Assembly (NCBI GenBank): GCA_023898745.1
Contig: CP060237.1
Coordinates: forward strand, 744,001 to 808,000
Direction of reading: 5' to 3'
From: Alphaproteobacteria bacterium
GTDB taxonomy: Bacteria > Pseudomonadota > Alphaproteobacteria > G02398745 > G023898745
DNA: 64,000 nt
In this document: positions 41,839 through 50,016 of the stretch, piece by piece
Layout: each line of letters begins with the position of its first letter
Numbering within the stretch: the stretch's first letter is position 1
Position numbers and translations under genes: made by a program
The notes under the pieces: model-generated
The model's database searches: none
What the model was told of the DNA's origin: nothing
The model's input: only the letters and a program-made list of their open reading frames with translations

Positions 41839-42780
41839 TTATTTCATGTCAAGGTTTTTGAATGTAGCTGTCCTTGTAAATTCTTCCATTTTTTCAGGTG
41901 CATAACCTTTTCTTTTAAATATTGCAGCATAGCCTTTAAAGAACGCGTGTCTTTGTGTTGCGTTGAGTGTTTTTATAAATGTTTTAATATCGCACCAGTT
42001 GCTTTTACCTCCAGCTCTGAGCGTATCCGCCATTTGATTGTTATTTAAGAATGTAATTGCTTTTCTGTTTGCGTTGTACAGAACATTTTCAGGTATAAAA
42101 TCACCTTGCGTCGTTGTATGAAATCCGACATCAAATGGTGTCACATAAGCTGCAAATTTTGATTTCAGATGCCACATAGCTAAAGATCGACCAACATGCT
42201 CTAAGGCTTCCAAAGCCTCAGGTGTTTGCAATACATCCTTTAACTGCACTCCTTGTTGCTTAACATCTGTAACCGTAAGATAAATTCTTTCTTTCTTAAA
42301 TTGACCAAACAAAGGGATGTTTCTTGCAAAGGGGTAAACATAAATAGCATTTTCAAGCTCAATAATAGTCTTCCATCTTTCGGGGCCTTTTATAGTTAAC
42401 CCATCTTTTGAAAACATGCGTTTAAAGGTTTTTTTGATGAGCGCAAGGTTTAGCCCCTCTCTTTCCGCCTCTTGGTTCACAATAACGCGTTCTGTTTCTA
42501 AATAGTCGTCTGGTTGTGATTTTTCTGCAATATTAAAATCGCGCACAATATAGATCAGGTTATTATTTTGATCTTTAACTAAAAATTGTCCTTGGACATT
42601 TTCATCTCTTAAGATTTGCGTATTTTTTGCTAGTTTGAGGTGTGTTTCAATAAACCATTTGACAAAATCTTTAGTGACACGTCCTTTGGATAAATTTAGA
42701 CTATTTTCCCAAATATTTTGAGGAATAGCGTTTGTATCAATTTTTTTCTCATAGAAAGCTGTTAAAAATGGAAACCACAT
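41839..42780 (-). CDS. Kinase-like (APH-fold) protein with altered active site
   Basis: I do not recognise a named family. In the 313-residue protein the stretch LEHVGRSLAMWHLKS (about 195-210), followed by TTTQGDFIPENVLYN and AITFLNNNQMADTL, resembles the catalytic loop of aminoglycoside-phosphotransferase-like kinases, where HGDxxxxN is followed by DFDxx. Here the loop reads QGDFIPEN, keeping Asp and Asn, but the metal-binding Asp of the DFD motif is replaced by LNNN. This would make it a pseudokinase or a divergent kinase. Earlier parts (VRDFNIAEKSQ, YVYPFARNIPLFGQFKKERI) could hold the N-lobe. There is no signal peptide. It is flanked by rppH and an esterase gene, in divergent orientation to the latter. 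Confidence 0.6.
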   Translation of the reverse strand: MWFPFLTAFYEKKIDTNAIPQNIWENSLNLSKGRVTKDFVKWFIETHLKLAKNTQILRDENVQGQFLVKDQNNNLIYIVRDFNIAEKSQPDDYLETERVIVNQEAEREGLNLALIKKTFKRMFSKDGLTIKGPERWKTIIELENAIYVYPFARNIPLFGQFKKERIYLTVTDVKQQGVQLKDVLQTPEALEALEHVGRSLAMWHLKSKFAAYVTPFDVGFHTTTQGDFIPENVLYNANRKAITFLNNNQMADTLRAGGKSNWCDIKTFIKTLNATQRHAFFKGYAAIFKRKGYAPEKMEEFTRTATFKNLDMK

Positions 42781-42840
42781 TGTGAACCTTGTTTACGTGT
42801 TATAATCTACTATTATTGTTCTCAAGAAAGTATTAAAAAA

Positions 42841-43455
42841 ATGTTAAGTTTTTCACTGCCATCAAAAAAATGTAAAAAAATTTTACTTATGCTTCATGGG
42901 TATGGTTCTTCAGCTGCAAATATGATGGGTGTAGCAGAAAAAATTATTTGTAATGATATAGTTTGTGTAGCGCCAGATGCTCCATACAGAAGAGAAGGCG
43001 GGGGTTATAAATGGTTTGATATTGGAGATATAAGCAATCCAGATCATAACTCGCTTAGGAATGGTGTAATTAGTGTAAGATCTCATATAGATGCGATAAT
43101 AGATAATCTTGTGAAAGAATATCATCTAACCTATGAAGATGTGATTTTATTTGGTTTTTCTCAGGGTGCGATGATTGCACTGGATACTGTGATGCGTCAT
43201 GAAAAATTGAAATATGCAATTGGAGTGTCTGGATTATTTTATCGGACATCTGAACAAAATGGAAAAGGTAAAACAGCTCTCCTTATTCACGGGACAAATG
43301 ATGGAGTGGTGGATTATCATTTTGCCTTGGAGGCGAAAAAAGCTTTGGTAGATTTAAATGCTAAGGTGCAGTTAGAAACATGCGAAGGATTAGGTCATTC
43401 AATTGATGTTCAAGGCGTGTCCGCAATAAAAGATTTTTTGAAGAAAATCGTTTGA
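42841..43455 (+). CDS. Phospholipase/carboxylesterase family hydrolase
   Basis: The 204-residue protein is a compact Abhydrolase_2 enzyme. LLMLHGYGSSAANMMG holds the oxyanion region, APDAPYRREGGGYKWFDI is typical of the family, the nucleophile Ser lies in FGFSQGAMIALD, the Asp in IHGTNDGVVDYH and the His in GLGHSID. Substrates of relatives include lysophospholipids and acyl-protein thioesters. It is a single-domain relative of the C-terminal domain of the 493-residue protein at 11598. Confidence 0.9.
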   Translation: MLSFSLPSKKCKKILLMLHGYGSSAANMMGVAEKIICNDIVCVAPDAPYRREGGGYKWFDIGDISNPDHNSLRNGVISVRSHIDAIIDNLVKEYHLTYEDVILFGFSQGAMIALDTVMRHEKLKYAIGVSGLFYRTSEQNGKGKTALLIHGTNDGVVDYHFALEAKKALVDLNAKVQLETCEGLGHSIDVQGVSAIKDFLKKIV

Positions 43456-43519
43456 AATTCTTGTGTGTTTATCTAAATTATTCTTTAATGTTGATATCTG
43501 ACAATAAATAAACAGGATT

Positions 43520-44749
43520 ATGTCTCAGAAAAAACTGGGCTTTTTATCTATTTTTTCACTTGTTGTAGGAAGTCAAATTGGTTCAGGGATTTTTGCTACA
43601 CCTTTTGTGTTAGCGCCTTATGGGTTATGGGGAGCTTTAGGTTGGGCAATTTCTGGATCAATTGCTGTTGTTTTGGCAATAATTTTCGCAAAATTATGCA
43701 TGCAGTTTCCAAAAACAGGCGGCCCTCATGTTTATGCGTTGGAAGGATTTGGTGAAACAGCAGGTTTTTTTGTGGGGTGGGCCTACTGGATAGCCTCTTG
43801 GGCGAGCACACCTATTGTAACCATTACAGCGATTGCATATTTATCATCTGTACTTCCTATTCAAAACCCACTCATATGGCAGATTTCTCTCTTAGCTTTT
43901 ATCACGCTTCTTAATATGAAGAGTGTTGCAGCTGCAGGTAAGGCAGAGTTTATTTTGACGTTATTTAAGATTATTCCACTTGTGGCCATTCCATTAATTG
44001 CTTTGTATCATTTCGATGTTAAAAATATCAAAACATTGGAGGTGATCGATATGCCTTCTATACAAAATATTATTATGACAACTTTGTTTTGTTTTTTGGG
44101 ACTAGAAAGTGCAACCGCTCCCGCGGAATTTGTAGATCAACCTCAAAAAACTATACCAAAAGCAATTATTGCGGGCACAACATTTGTAGCTTTGGTGTAT
44201 TTGCTGAATAGTTTAGGTTTGTTAGGTCTTGTTGATACAACAGCACTTATGCATTCCAAAGCCCCTTATGCAGATGCGACATCTGTTTTATTTGGTAATT
44301 TTTCATTCGTTATGGCTATTATTGGAGCGTTTGTATGCATTAGCACATTGAATGCTTGGGTTTTGACTAGTGGGCAGATTGCTTATGGTTTGGCGAAAGA
44401 TGGTTTATTCCCTAGTATATTCAAAAAACAGAATAGAAATGGCTCTCCTTACGTAAGTGTTATTGTAAGTTCCTTATTAATTGTTCCTTTATTGATACTT
44501 ATTGATGACAAAAATGTATCCGAGCAAATTTCTCTTGTGTTGGATTACTCTATGATATTGGTATTATTTGTATATGGAGTTTCTTCGCTTGCGCTTATCA
44601 AGCTTTTAAAGCACAGAGTATTAGGTGGATTAGGATTTGTAATTTGTTTTTTGATTGCCGTATTAACGCCCTTTGCTCAAACACTTGTTTCATGTACGCT
44701 TATTTTGCTCGGGATTCCTATGTTTATTTATATTAAGAGAAAAAAATGA
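43520..44749 (+). CDS. APC-superfamily amino-acid permease/antiporter
   Basis: The 409-residue protein has about twelve membrane segments. Its N-terminal FSLVVGSQIGSGIFATPFVL is the conserved first helix with the GSGIF substrate-binding break of the APC superfamily. WAISGSIAVVLAIIFAKL and GGPHVYALEGFGETAGFFVG follow, typical of the AdiC/PotE-like basic amino-acid and polyamine antiporters. Substrate cannot be fixed from sequence. It overlaps rimM by four bases (ATGA). Confidence 0.9.
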   Translation: MSQKKLGFLSIFSLVVGSQIGSGIFATPFVLAPYGLWGALGWAISGSIAVVLAIIFAKLCMQFPKTGGPHVYALEGFGETAGFFVGWAYWIASWASTPIVTITAIAYLSSVLPIQNPLIWQISLLAFITLLNMKSVAAAGKAEFILTLFKIIPLVAIPLIALYHFDVKNIKTLEVIDMPSIQNIIMTTLFCFLGLESATAPAEFVDQPQKTIPKAIIAGTTFVALVYLLNSLGLLGLVDTTALMHSKAPYADATSVLFGNFSFVMAIIGAFVCISTLNAWVLTSGQIAYGLAKDGLFPSIFKKQNRNGSPYVSVIVSSLLIVPLLILIDDKNVSEQISLVLDYSMILVLFVYGVSSLALIKLLKHRVLGGLGFVICFLIAVLTPFAQTLVSCTLILLGIPMFIYIKRKK

Positions 44750-45219
44750 AACATATCTTAGTTGGGCAGATCATTAAACTTCATGGTGTAAAAGGTCTTT
44801 TAAAATTAAAACCTTATACCGAGGAGGATTTTTTTTCATACACAGATTTTTTTGATGAGAATCAGAAAGTGCTAAAGCTTATATACAAAGCACATGTAAA
44901 GGATCATTTGTTGATAGAGATTGAAGGCGTGAATTCACTGGTAAAAGCTAAATCTTACGTTGGAATGAAAATTTATAGCACGAGAAAAGAATTAGCAGAG
45001 GATGAGTTTTATTTCGATGATTTAGTAGGTTTACCAGTTTACAACGAGGAGGGTATATTAGAAGGGCGCATTGAAAGGGTGCAAGATTTTCGAGCTTCTC
45101 CATTTTTGGTTATAAAAACACCAAGCGAAAAATTGGTGAATGCTTTTTTTCATAGGGAAGCTATTATTGAAATCTCGGATAATAAAGTAGTGTTACAAAA
45201 AAGTTTTATTTTAAATTAA
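44746..45219 (+). CDS. rimM: Ribosome maturation factor RimM
   Basis: RimM assists 30S head assembly and binds S19. The 157-residue protein has the N-terminal GQIIKLHGVKGLLKLKPYTE, the central LVGLPVYNEEGILEGRIERV (PRC-barrel start) and FFHREAIIEI near its end. In many bacteria rimM is in rpsP-rimM-trmD-rplS; here it is coupled to a permease gene and isolated from those partners. Confidence 0.93.
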   Translation: MKHILVGQIIKLHGVKGLLKLKPYTEEDFFSYTDFFDENQKVLKLIYKAHVKDHLLIEIEGVNSLVKAKSYVGMKIYSTRKELAEDEFYFDDLVGLPVYNEEGILEGRIERVQDFRASPFLVIKTPSEKLVNAFFHREAIIEISDNKVVLQKSFILN

Positions 45220-45223
45220 ATTA

Positions 45224-45239
45224 TTAACAAATTATTAAC
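45224..45239 (+). promoter_or_regulatory. CtrA-type box (TTAA-N7-TTAAC)
   Basis: TTAACAAATTATTAAC fits the CtrA consensus TTAA-N7-TTAAC exactly and consists of two direct TTAAC repeats 11 bases apart. The second half overlaps a possible -35 (TTAACA, 45235-45240), with CATAAA 17 bases further (45258-45263). In an AT-rich genome such a box can arise by chance about a few times per 64 kb, so this is a candidate only. It lies directly upstream of the recombinase-like gene. Confidence 0.4.
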
Positions 45240-45307
45240 AAAGTACTTTATTTTTTTCATAAAAATGTCCTAACATGGGGCTATGGAAAAATTACGTTAC
45301 TGAATTG

Positions 45308-45979
45308 ATGAAGATAGGATATATTCGTTCTGAAAAAAAAGGTGATGCGTTCTATGAAACGCAAGCTAAAGTTTTAGGCGATTGCGAGCGTATTTTTGAA
45401 GATATTGGGTCTCAAATTGATGAGTTAGAACATATGTTTGATTATATAAGGCCTGATGACAGAATTTGCATTTATCAACTTGATAGATTTGGGTTGAATG
45501 TTCGAGATGTGATCACTTTGATTCATGAATTATTAGAAAAGGGCATTCATCTTTTTAGTGTTCATGATGGCGTTGATACATCAACACATGAAGGACGTGT
45601 GTTATTAAAAATATTTAATACATTAAATCTATGTGAACAAAATTCAGTTGTTTCCAATAGCAGGACAGCAAATATGGGCGGTAGAAATGCAGTATCCTCA
45701 ATTGTTTTAGGGCAATTAACAAGCATTTCTACGCCAAAAAGCAATAACATCTCATCTATAGCCTCAGCTACATCTTCCGGAAGTCTTTCTTCATCAGCAA
45801 AGGAATTGTTTAGAAGTTCTGGGCGTCCAAAAGGTTTAACACCACAAGCAAAAGAAAAAGCTGAAATTGCTGCATCAATGTATCAAGAGGGCTCTAAATC
45901 TATGCGTGATATTGCGCAAGAGTTAAATATTTCAACCGCGACACTTTATTCTTATTTACGACATGAGAAAGTTATTTAA
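45308..45979 (+). CDS. Serine-recombinase-like protein, catalytically degenerate, with C-terminal HTH
   Basis: The 223-residue product has a resolvase/invertase N-terminal fold (MKIGYIRSEKKGD, YQLDRFGLNVRDVITLIHEL, FSVHDGVDTSTHEGRVLLKI) and a C-terminal HTH_7-type helix-turn-helix (GRPKGLTPQAKEKAEIAASM through NISTATLYSYLRH). Compared with gamma-delta resolvase the catalytic Ser of YARVST is Glu (YIRSEK, Ser one place earlier), the second active-site Arg of DRLGR is Leu, and the ERxRI segment is EQNSV. It should not recombine DNA and may be a DNA-binding regulator. A Ser-rich linker (about 135-170) joins the domains. I chose the ATG at 45308 as it gives the family's MKIGY start; an earlier ATG at 45275 adds 11 residues. 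It is preceded by a CtrA-like box. Confidence 0.75.
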   Translation: MKIGYIRSEKKGDAFYETQAKVLGDCERIFEDIGSQIDELEHMFDYIRPDDRICIYQLDRFGLNVRDVITLIHELLEKGIHLFSVHDGVDTSTHEGRVLLKIFNTLNLCEQNSVVSNSRTANMGGRNAVSSIVLGQLTSISTPKSNNISSIASATSSGSLSSSAKELFRSSGRPKGLTPQAKEKAEIAASMYQEGSKSMRDIAQELNISTATLYSYLRHEKVI

Positions 45980-46039
45980 ACTTATCTTTGCTTCCCTGGC
46001 TTTTTCTCTTTATACTGAAAAAAAGTGGGAGTTTTTCTT

Positions 46040-47251
46040 TTGAGAAAATTCACAGGTCTTAAACTGGTTCCTAAATCTATATGGGCCATTGGAATCGCTG
46101 GATTCTTGATTAATATCGCAACCTCTCTTGTGTTTGGCTTATCTACCGGGTTTATGCGTTGCTATCTTGGTTTTTCTGTTGGATCAACAGGAAAAATTCA
46201 AAGTTTGGTTGAGTCATTAAGCTATATTGTAAAGTTTACATCTGGTATATTTTCTGATGTGCTGAGAAGGCGAAAATTACTCATGCTTTTTGGCTTTGGG
46301 TTAATTGTTATTTCAAAGCCAATTATGGCGTTTTCGTCCACTGTCTTTTTTGTTTTTCTTGCAAGAGCGATTGATCGTATAGGAAATGGAATTCAATCCA
46401 CGCCAAGAGATGCGTTGATTGGGGATTTGGCGAGCAAAGAATCAAGAGGGCAATCATTTGGATTGAGGCAAACATTAACCTATATAGGATCGTCTTTAGG
46501 CGCTCTTTTGTCTATTTATATGATGATTTGGACAAATAGTAATTACAAATTTATTTTTATGCTGGCCGGAATCCCATGTCTAATAGCTATAATATTTTTA
46601 ACTTTCTTTGTTCCAGATCCTATTGCAGATGAAAAAAAAGTTAGCTTCAGGGGGAAGCTATCTATCATGAGGCAAGAAGTAAAAATTCTGGAAAAACATT
46701 ACTGGAAACTTATACTAGTGGTGTTTGTATTTATGCTTTGTCGATACGGGGAGGCGCCTCTTGTGTTAACGGCGCTTGAAAAATTACATTTACCTGAAAA
46801 TTATGCCGCAACGGTGAATATTTGTTATAACGTTGTAACTTCCTTAACTGCTTATCCTATAGGTGTTTTATCTGATAGAGTAGGGCGAGAAAGAATTCTT
46901 ATGTTAGGAATTTGCTGCGCTATTATTGCGAACCTTATACTCGCGCATGCAAATAGCCTTTGTTGGTTATATTTAGGTGTGGCATTTTGGGGGGCTCAAA
47001 TTGCTATTACCATGACAATTTTTACCGCACTGATTACAGACTATTCTTCAATTCATTTAAGAGGAACAGCGCTAAGTATTTACTATTTTGTGAGTTTTTT
47101 AGCTGTGTTGATTGCAGGTCATATTTATGAATTTTGTGTAGAGAGTTTTAGCTTGTCTGCGCCATTTATGGTTGGGGCTGTGTTTAGTTTTATATCATTG
47201 CTTTTGACCTTGGTGTTCTTAAGGCCAACAGAAAAAATTGAAAGCCACTAA
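46040..47251 (+). CDS. MFS transporter
   Basis: The 403-residue protein has about twelve membrane helices and the major facilitator signature in the loop between helices 2 and 3 (FSDVLRRRKLLMLFGFGL), with a second conserved segment DRIGNGIQSTPRDALIGD that marks a drug/unknown-substrate subgroup with this RIGxGIxxxPRDA motif. The second half repeats the loop signature (LSDRVGRERILML). Substrate is unknown. The TTG at 46040 is preferred because GTGGGAG sits eight bases upstream; a GTG at 46025 would add five residues. It follows the recombinase-like gene by 60 bases. Confidence 0.88.
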   Translation: MRKFTGLKLVPKSIWAIGIAGFLINIATSLVFGLSTGFMRCYLGFSVGSTGKIQSLVESLSYIVKFTSGIFSDVLRRRKLLMLFGFGLIVISKPIMAFSSTVFFVFLARAIDRIGNGIQSTPRDALIGDLASKESRGQSFGLRQTLTYIGSSLGALLSIYMMIWTNSNYKFIFMLAGIPCLIAIIFLTFFVPDPIADEKKVSFRGKLSIMRQEVKILEKHYWKLILVVFVFMLCRYGEAPLVLTALEKLHLPENYAATVNICYNVVTSLTAYPIGVLSDRVGRERILMLGICCAIIANLILAHANSLCWLYLGVAFWGAQIAITMTIFTALITDYSSIHLRGTALSIYYFVSFLAVLIAGHIYEFCVESFSLSAPFMVGAVFSFISLLLTLVFLRPTEKIESH

Positions 47252-47766
47252 CACTTTTTTGTCTCAAACAACTCTATGACTTGTCCATCCTCAAGGTATT
47301 TTTTCATTTCTCTTACTTGGCCATTTTCGTTGAAATATTTTTCCTCTAGAAGCTTTCCGGATTTATAGAAAGTTTTCGCTACAACTTCTTTATTATCGCT
47401 ATAAATTTGCTGTTTTAAGATTTGTCCACTTGGATAATAACTTTCTTTCAATCCCTCTAAGTGACCATTTTTATACATTTCTTTTGCTGTAAGGGCGCTT
47501 CTTTCGTCATAAATTAGCACCTCACCCTCTATCTGATCATTCTTATAATAACCAGTTTTAAATGCGATACCTGTTTTTGGATTGAATAACGTAAAAGGAC
47601 CTTCCTTTTTTCCATCTTTATAATCAATCATTGAAACAATATTATTTTTTTTGAATAACTTAATGGTACCCTCTAGTTTTTTGCCAAAAATTTGACCTTC
47701 CATGATTTTGTCATTATTCTTTTTAAACACAGTAAATTGGTTATTGTCTCCATAGACCGTTGGCAT
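47248..47766 (-). CDS. MORN/YwqK-type repeat protein
   Basis: The 172-residue protein consists of seven to eight beta-hairpin MORN_2-type units of about 20 residues, such as DGKKEGPFTLFNPKTGIAFK, NDQIEGEVLIYDERSALTAK, NGHLEGLKESYYPSGQILKQ and SGKLLEEKYFNENGQVREMK. This is the YwqK family, found as antitoxin-like or envelope-associated repeat proteins. No signal peptide is seen. It converges on the MFS gene with a four-base overlap. Function cannot be fixed. Confidence 0.8.
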   Translation of the reverse strand: MPTVYGDNNQFTVFKKNNDKIMEGQIFGKKLEGTIKLFKKNNIVSMIDYKDGKKEGPFTLFNPKTGIAFKTGYYKNDQIEGEVLIYDERSALTAKEMYKNGHLEGLKESYYPSGQILKQQIYSDNKEVVAKTFYKSGKLLEEKYFNENGQVREMKKYLEDGQVIELFETKKC

Positions 47767-47821
47767 GCTTTTCTCTGGTAGGGGTTTTATTATTTTCGTC
47801 TTAAAATGTATGAATAAATCG

Positions 47822-48496
47822 TTAAAGCATCATGTAGAATAACAGCATACGATAAAATGCAAGTGCTAAAATTAAGAATTGTCCATGGCATTTCATAAAG
47901 AAAGCGAGGGCAATATAGCCAATCGCAGATTCAAGTAAAATATAGGGCGATAAAGCTATGACAGTGTCTGTTGAAGGGTGCGATAACACCAAAGCCCCTA
48001 AAGATGCTGGAATCGACAATAAAAACGAAAATATGGCAGATGATTGTCTGTTATAACCCAAGATACGAGCGGCAGACAAAGTGGCACCTAATCTTGAAAA
48101 TCCTGGGATAAATGCAAAACATTGCATCAACCCTATCAAAAAAGCATTTTTAATACTGATATTTGTTTTAGACGCGCTAGGTGTAAATTCAGCAAAGAGC
48201 ATAAATATTGTGCCAAACAATAAGCCCCATTTGATAAACTGAGGGTCGTATAAATCTATGCATAATATTTTTTTAATTGCAAAACCAATGGCGACAGCTG
48301 GAAGAGATCCAATGCAAACTTTAAAAAAGTTTTGCAATAAAAAATTACGAAAGTAAATTACGACTGTAATTAAGGTGCCAAAATGTAATAAATCTGGTGC
48401 CAAATGACCGCTTGTAAATAAAGTTAAATGCGCACTAGAACTGACCGGAAGGAACTCCGTGACAGACTGGATAAAAATAGCCTTTAGATCAGCCAC
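47822..48496 (-). CDS. uppP: Undecaprenyl-diphosphatase UppP (BacA)
   Basis: UppP recycles undecaprenyl pyrophosphate, the lipid carrier of peptidoglycan precursors. The 224-residue membrane protein has the two active-site motifs SVTEFLPVSSSAHL and FAFIPGFSRLGATLSAARIL, the second being PGFSRLGAT where most bacteria have PGTSRSGAT. It is about 40 residues shorter than the E. coli protein. The start is GTG at 48496, two bases after the small upstream gene. Confidence 0.93.
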   Translation of the reverse strand: MADLKAIFIQSVTEFLPVSSSAHLTLFTSGHLAPDLLHFGTLITVVIYFRNFLLQNFFKVCIGSLPAVAIGFAIKKILCIDLYDPQFIKWGLLFGTIFMLFAEFTPSASKTNISIKNAFLIGLMQCFAFIPGFSRLGATLSAARILGYNRQSSAIFSFLLSIPASLGALVLSHPSTDTVIALSPYILLESAIGYIALAFFMKCHGQFLILALAFYRMLLFYMML

Positions 48497-48498
48497 TT

Positions 48499-48678
48499 TT
48501 AGTTGTTGGATTTCTTCTCAATAGATTGAGCGCGTTGTGGTTCGCTCATAGCTGGGGTTGCATCAGCAACCTGCTCAGTTTGCGCCCCATCCATATCTTT
48601 TGAAAAGAACTTGTTCTTAATAAACATAAAGCCTAGAATTAATGCCGCTAGGAGTAGCAAATTTTTTACTATTTTCAT
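48499..48678 (-). CDS. Small signal-anchor protein (59 aa), function unknown
   Basis: The short frame reads MKIVKNLLLLAALILGFMFI, a clear signal anchor, followed by KNKFFSKDMDG and a polar tail rich in Gln, Ala and Glu. No Cys is present, so it is not a lipoprotein. Its stop lies two bases before the GTG of uppP, indicating an operon. It is too short for most gene callers. No family recognised. Confidence 0.6.
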   Translation of the reverse strand: MKIVKNLLLLAALILGFMFIKNKFFSKDMDGAQTEQVADATPAMSEPQRAQSIEKKSNN

Positions 48679-48998
48679 GAACTGTACAAAATAAAAACCT
48701 ATGGAAAATATTACTCATATTTTAGTATTAAAAACAATACAAATTATATATAAAATTTACTTTTTTTTAAAAAATGCCAGACTTATATGAAGGTAGTTGT
48801 TAAGAAAAGTCGCGAATGATGTTTTTTATTTTTGCCTTACAATGTTTAGATAGTGATTCAGATATGGATTCTTGCTACGCAGGAGATGTTCCAGCTGATT
48901 TTATGTCTTTTGAAGAGTTGATGGAACTGAATATGGCTATATGGATTTAATGCCAGAATGTGATATGATAAAGGTAAGAAGTGTAAATACAAATCTTC
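48679..48998. other. Mostly non-coding stretch with one tiny or decayed reading frame
   Basis: These 320 bases are very AT-rich. On the plus strand a 44-codon frame (48816-48950) is present, and an adjoining frame continues in another phase to 48999. I see no tRNA, repeat element or promoter of note. Confidence 0.45.
48816..48950 (+). CDS. Possible tiny protein or pseudogene fragment (44 aa)
   Basis: The frame begins MMFFIFALQCLDSDSDMDSC and ends FEELMELNMAIWI. The N-terminus resembles the short Phe-rich starts of other proteins in this window. In the +1 phase the DNA continues as DGTEYGYMDLMPECDMIK up to about 49013, so a one-base deletion could have truncated a longer gene. Evidence for translation is weak. 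Confidence 0.3.
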   Translation: MMFFIFALQCLDSDSDMDSCYAGDVPADFMSFEELMELNMAIWI

Positions 48999-49304
48999 AT
49001 GGCAGGTTCTTGCAATAACGGTGTTATGCAAAGCTTTATACCTGCACTTGTAATGGTTATTGTATTTGGGGAGTTGCTTTTTTATCTTTTAAATATGACC
49101 ATTATTATGGTTGGTAATTTTTTCAACTATAATTTCCCTATAGAATATTGGGATGTGATTGAGTTTTCTATTCCTCCTGCTGCTGTCTTATTTTTCTCAC
49201 TTTTGATGCAAAAGTATGGGGACGTGCCTAACATGTTTCCACATAAAAGTATTGATAAAAGCATGCTAGAAGCAAAACCATCTGTAGACCTACTTAGAGG
49301 TTAA
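48999..49304 (+). CDS. Small two-helix membrane protein, function unknown
   Basis: The 101-residue protein has a hydrophobic helix at about residues 12-40 (FIPALVMVIVFGELLFYLLN) and a second at about 55-68 (FSIPPAAVLFFSLLMQKYG), with a polar tail (NMFPHKSIDKSMLEAK). A Cys-Asn-Asn start (MAGSCNN) is not a lipobox. It ends 11 bases into the convergent plsC gene. I see no family. Confidence 0.5.
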   Translation: MAGSCNNGVMQSFIPALVMVIVFGELLFYLLNMTIIMVGNFFNYNFPIEYWDVIEFSIPPAAVLFFSLLMQKYGDVPNMFPHKSIDKSMLEAKPSVDLLRG

Positions 49305-50016
49305 GCATTTTTTGTGAAGGTTGCTCGATCAATTGATGCAAATGTTCATCAAATTCTTTTTTTGTTAGCCCTGGGTCAATAATTCCTGTAACTTCTACTG
49401 TAATTGTTCCAGGTATTTTTGCAAACTGTTTCGTTGGCCAAAATACCCCTGCATTTAATGCGATTGTTGCAACTGGGATGTTGAGTTTTTTATATATGAA
49501 AAATAAACCACTATGATAAGTTCCATTTTCTCCAGCCTTTACTCTTTCGCCTTCAGGGAAAATGCATAGATTTTCTCCATTATTAATCGCTTTACCTCCC
49601 TCCTCAAGTAGAGTTCTTAAAGATTGCAGGGTGTTTTTATGATCAATAGCGATTCCGTGTGTATTTTTAATGAGTCTAGAAATGAGCGGATAGTTCAAAA
49701 TTTGTTTTTTTAGTACGATGCGCATATTTTCCCCTAACTCCGAGCAAATTAAAAATGTTTCCCACATAGATTGGTGTTTAGGTGCGATGATAATCGGAGA
49801 AGTTCTGTGTTTGATGAGATCGAAATTTTTAAGCGTATAGTCGATATGTAAAATTTTTTTCGCAATTCTTATGAAGCCGTGCATCCATGATCTCATAATA
49901 TAGCGCGAAAATGCATCCGTTTTTATAAAAAAACCAGCCAAAACAAAAGCAGGAATATAACATACAGTGAAAATCAAGAAAGTGATATAGAATAACAAAG
50001 ATCTTATGAATTTCAT
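49294..50016 (-). CDS. plsC: 1-acyl-sn-glycerol-3-phosphate acyltransferase
   Basis: PlsC makes phosphatidic acid from lysophosphatidate. The 240-residue protein has a membrane-associated N-terminus (LLFYITFLIFTVCYIPAFVL), the acyltransferase motif I as KHQSMWE (HX4E variant of HX4D), motif III FPEGERV and motif IV VPVATIALNAG-like segment (IPVATIALNAGVFWPTK). This is the alphaproteobacterial form. It overlaps pgi by four bases (ATGA). Confidence 0.92.
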   Translation of the reverse strand: MKFIRSLLFYITFLIFTVCYIPAFVLAGFFIKTDAFSRYIMRSWMHGFIRIAKKILHIDYTLKNFDLIKHRTSPIIIAPKHQSMWETFLICSELGENMRIVLKKQILNYPLISRLIKNTHGIAIDHKNTLQSLRTLLEEGGKAINNGENLCIFPEGERVKAGENGTYHSGLFFIYKKLNIPVATIALNAGVFWPTKQFAKIPGTITVEVTGIIDPGLTKKEFDEHLHQLIEQPSQKMLNL

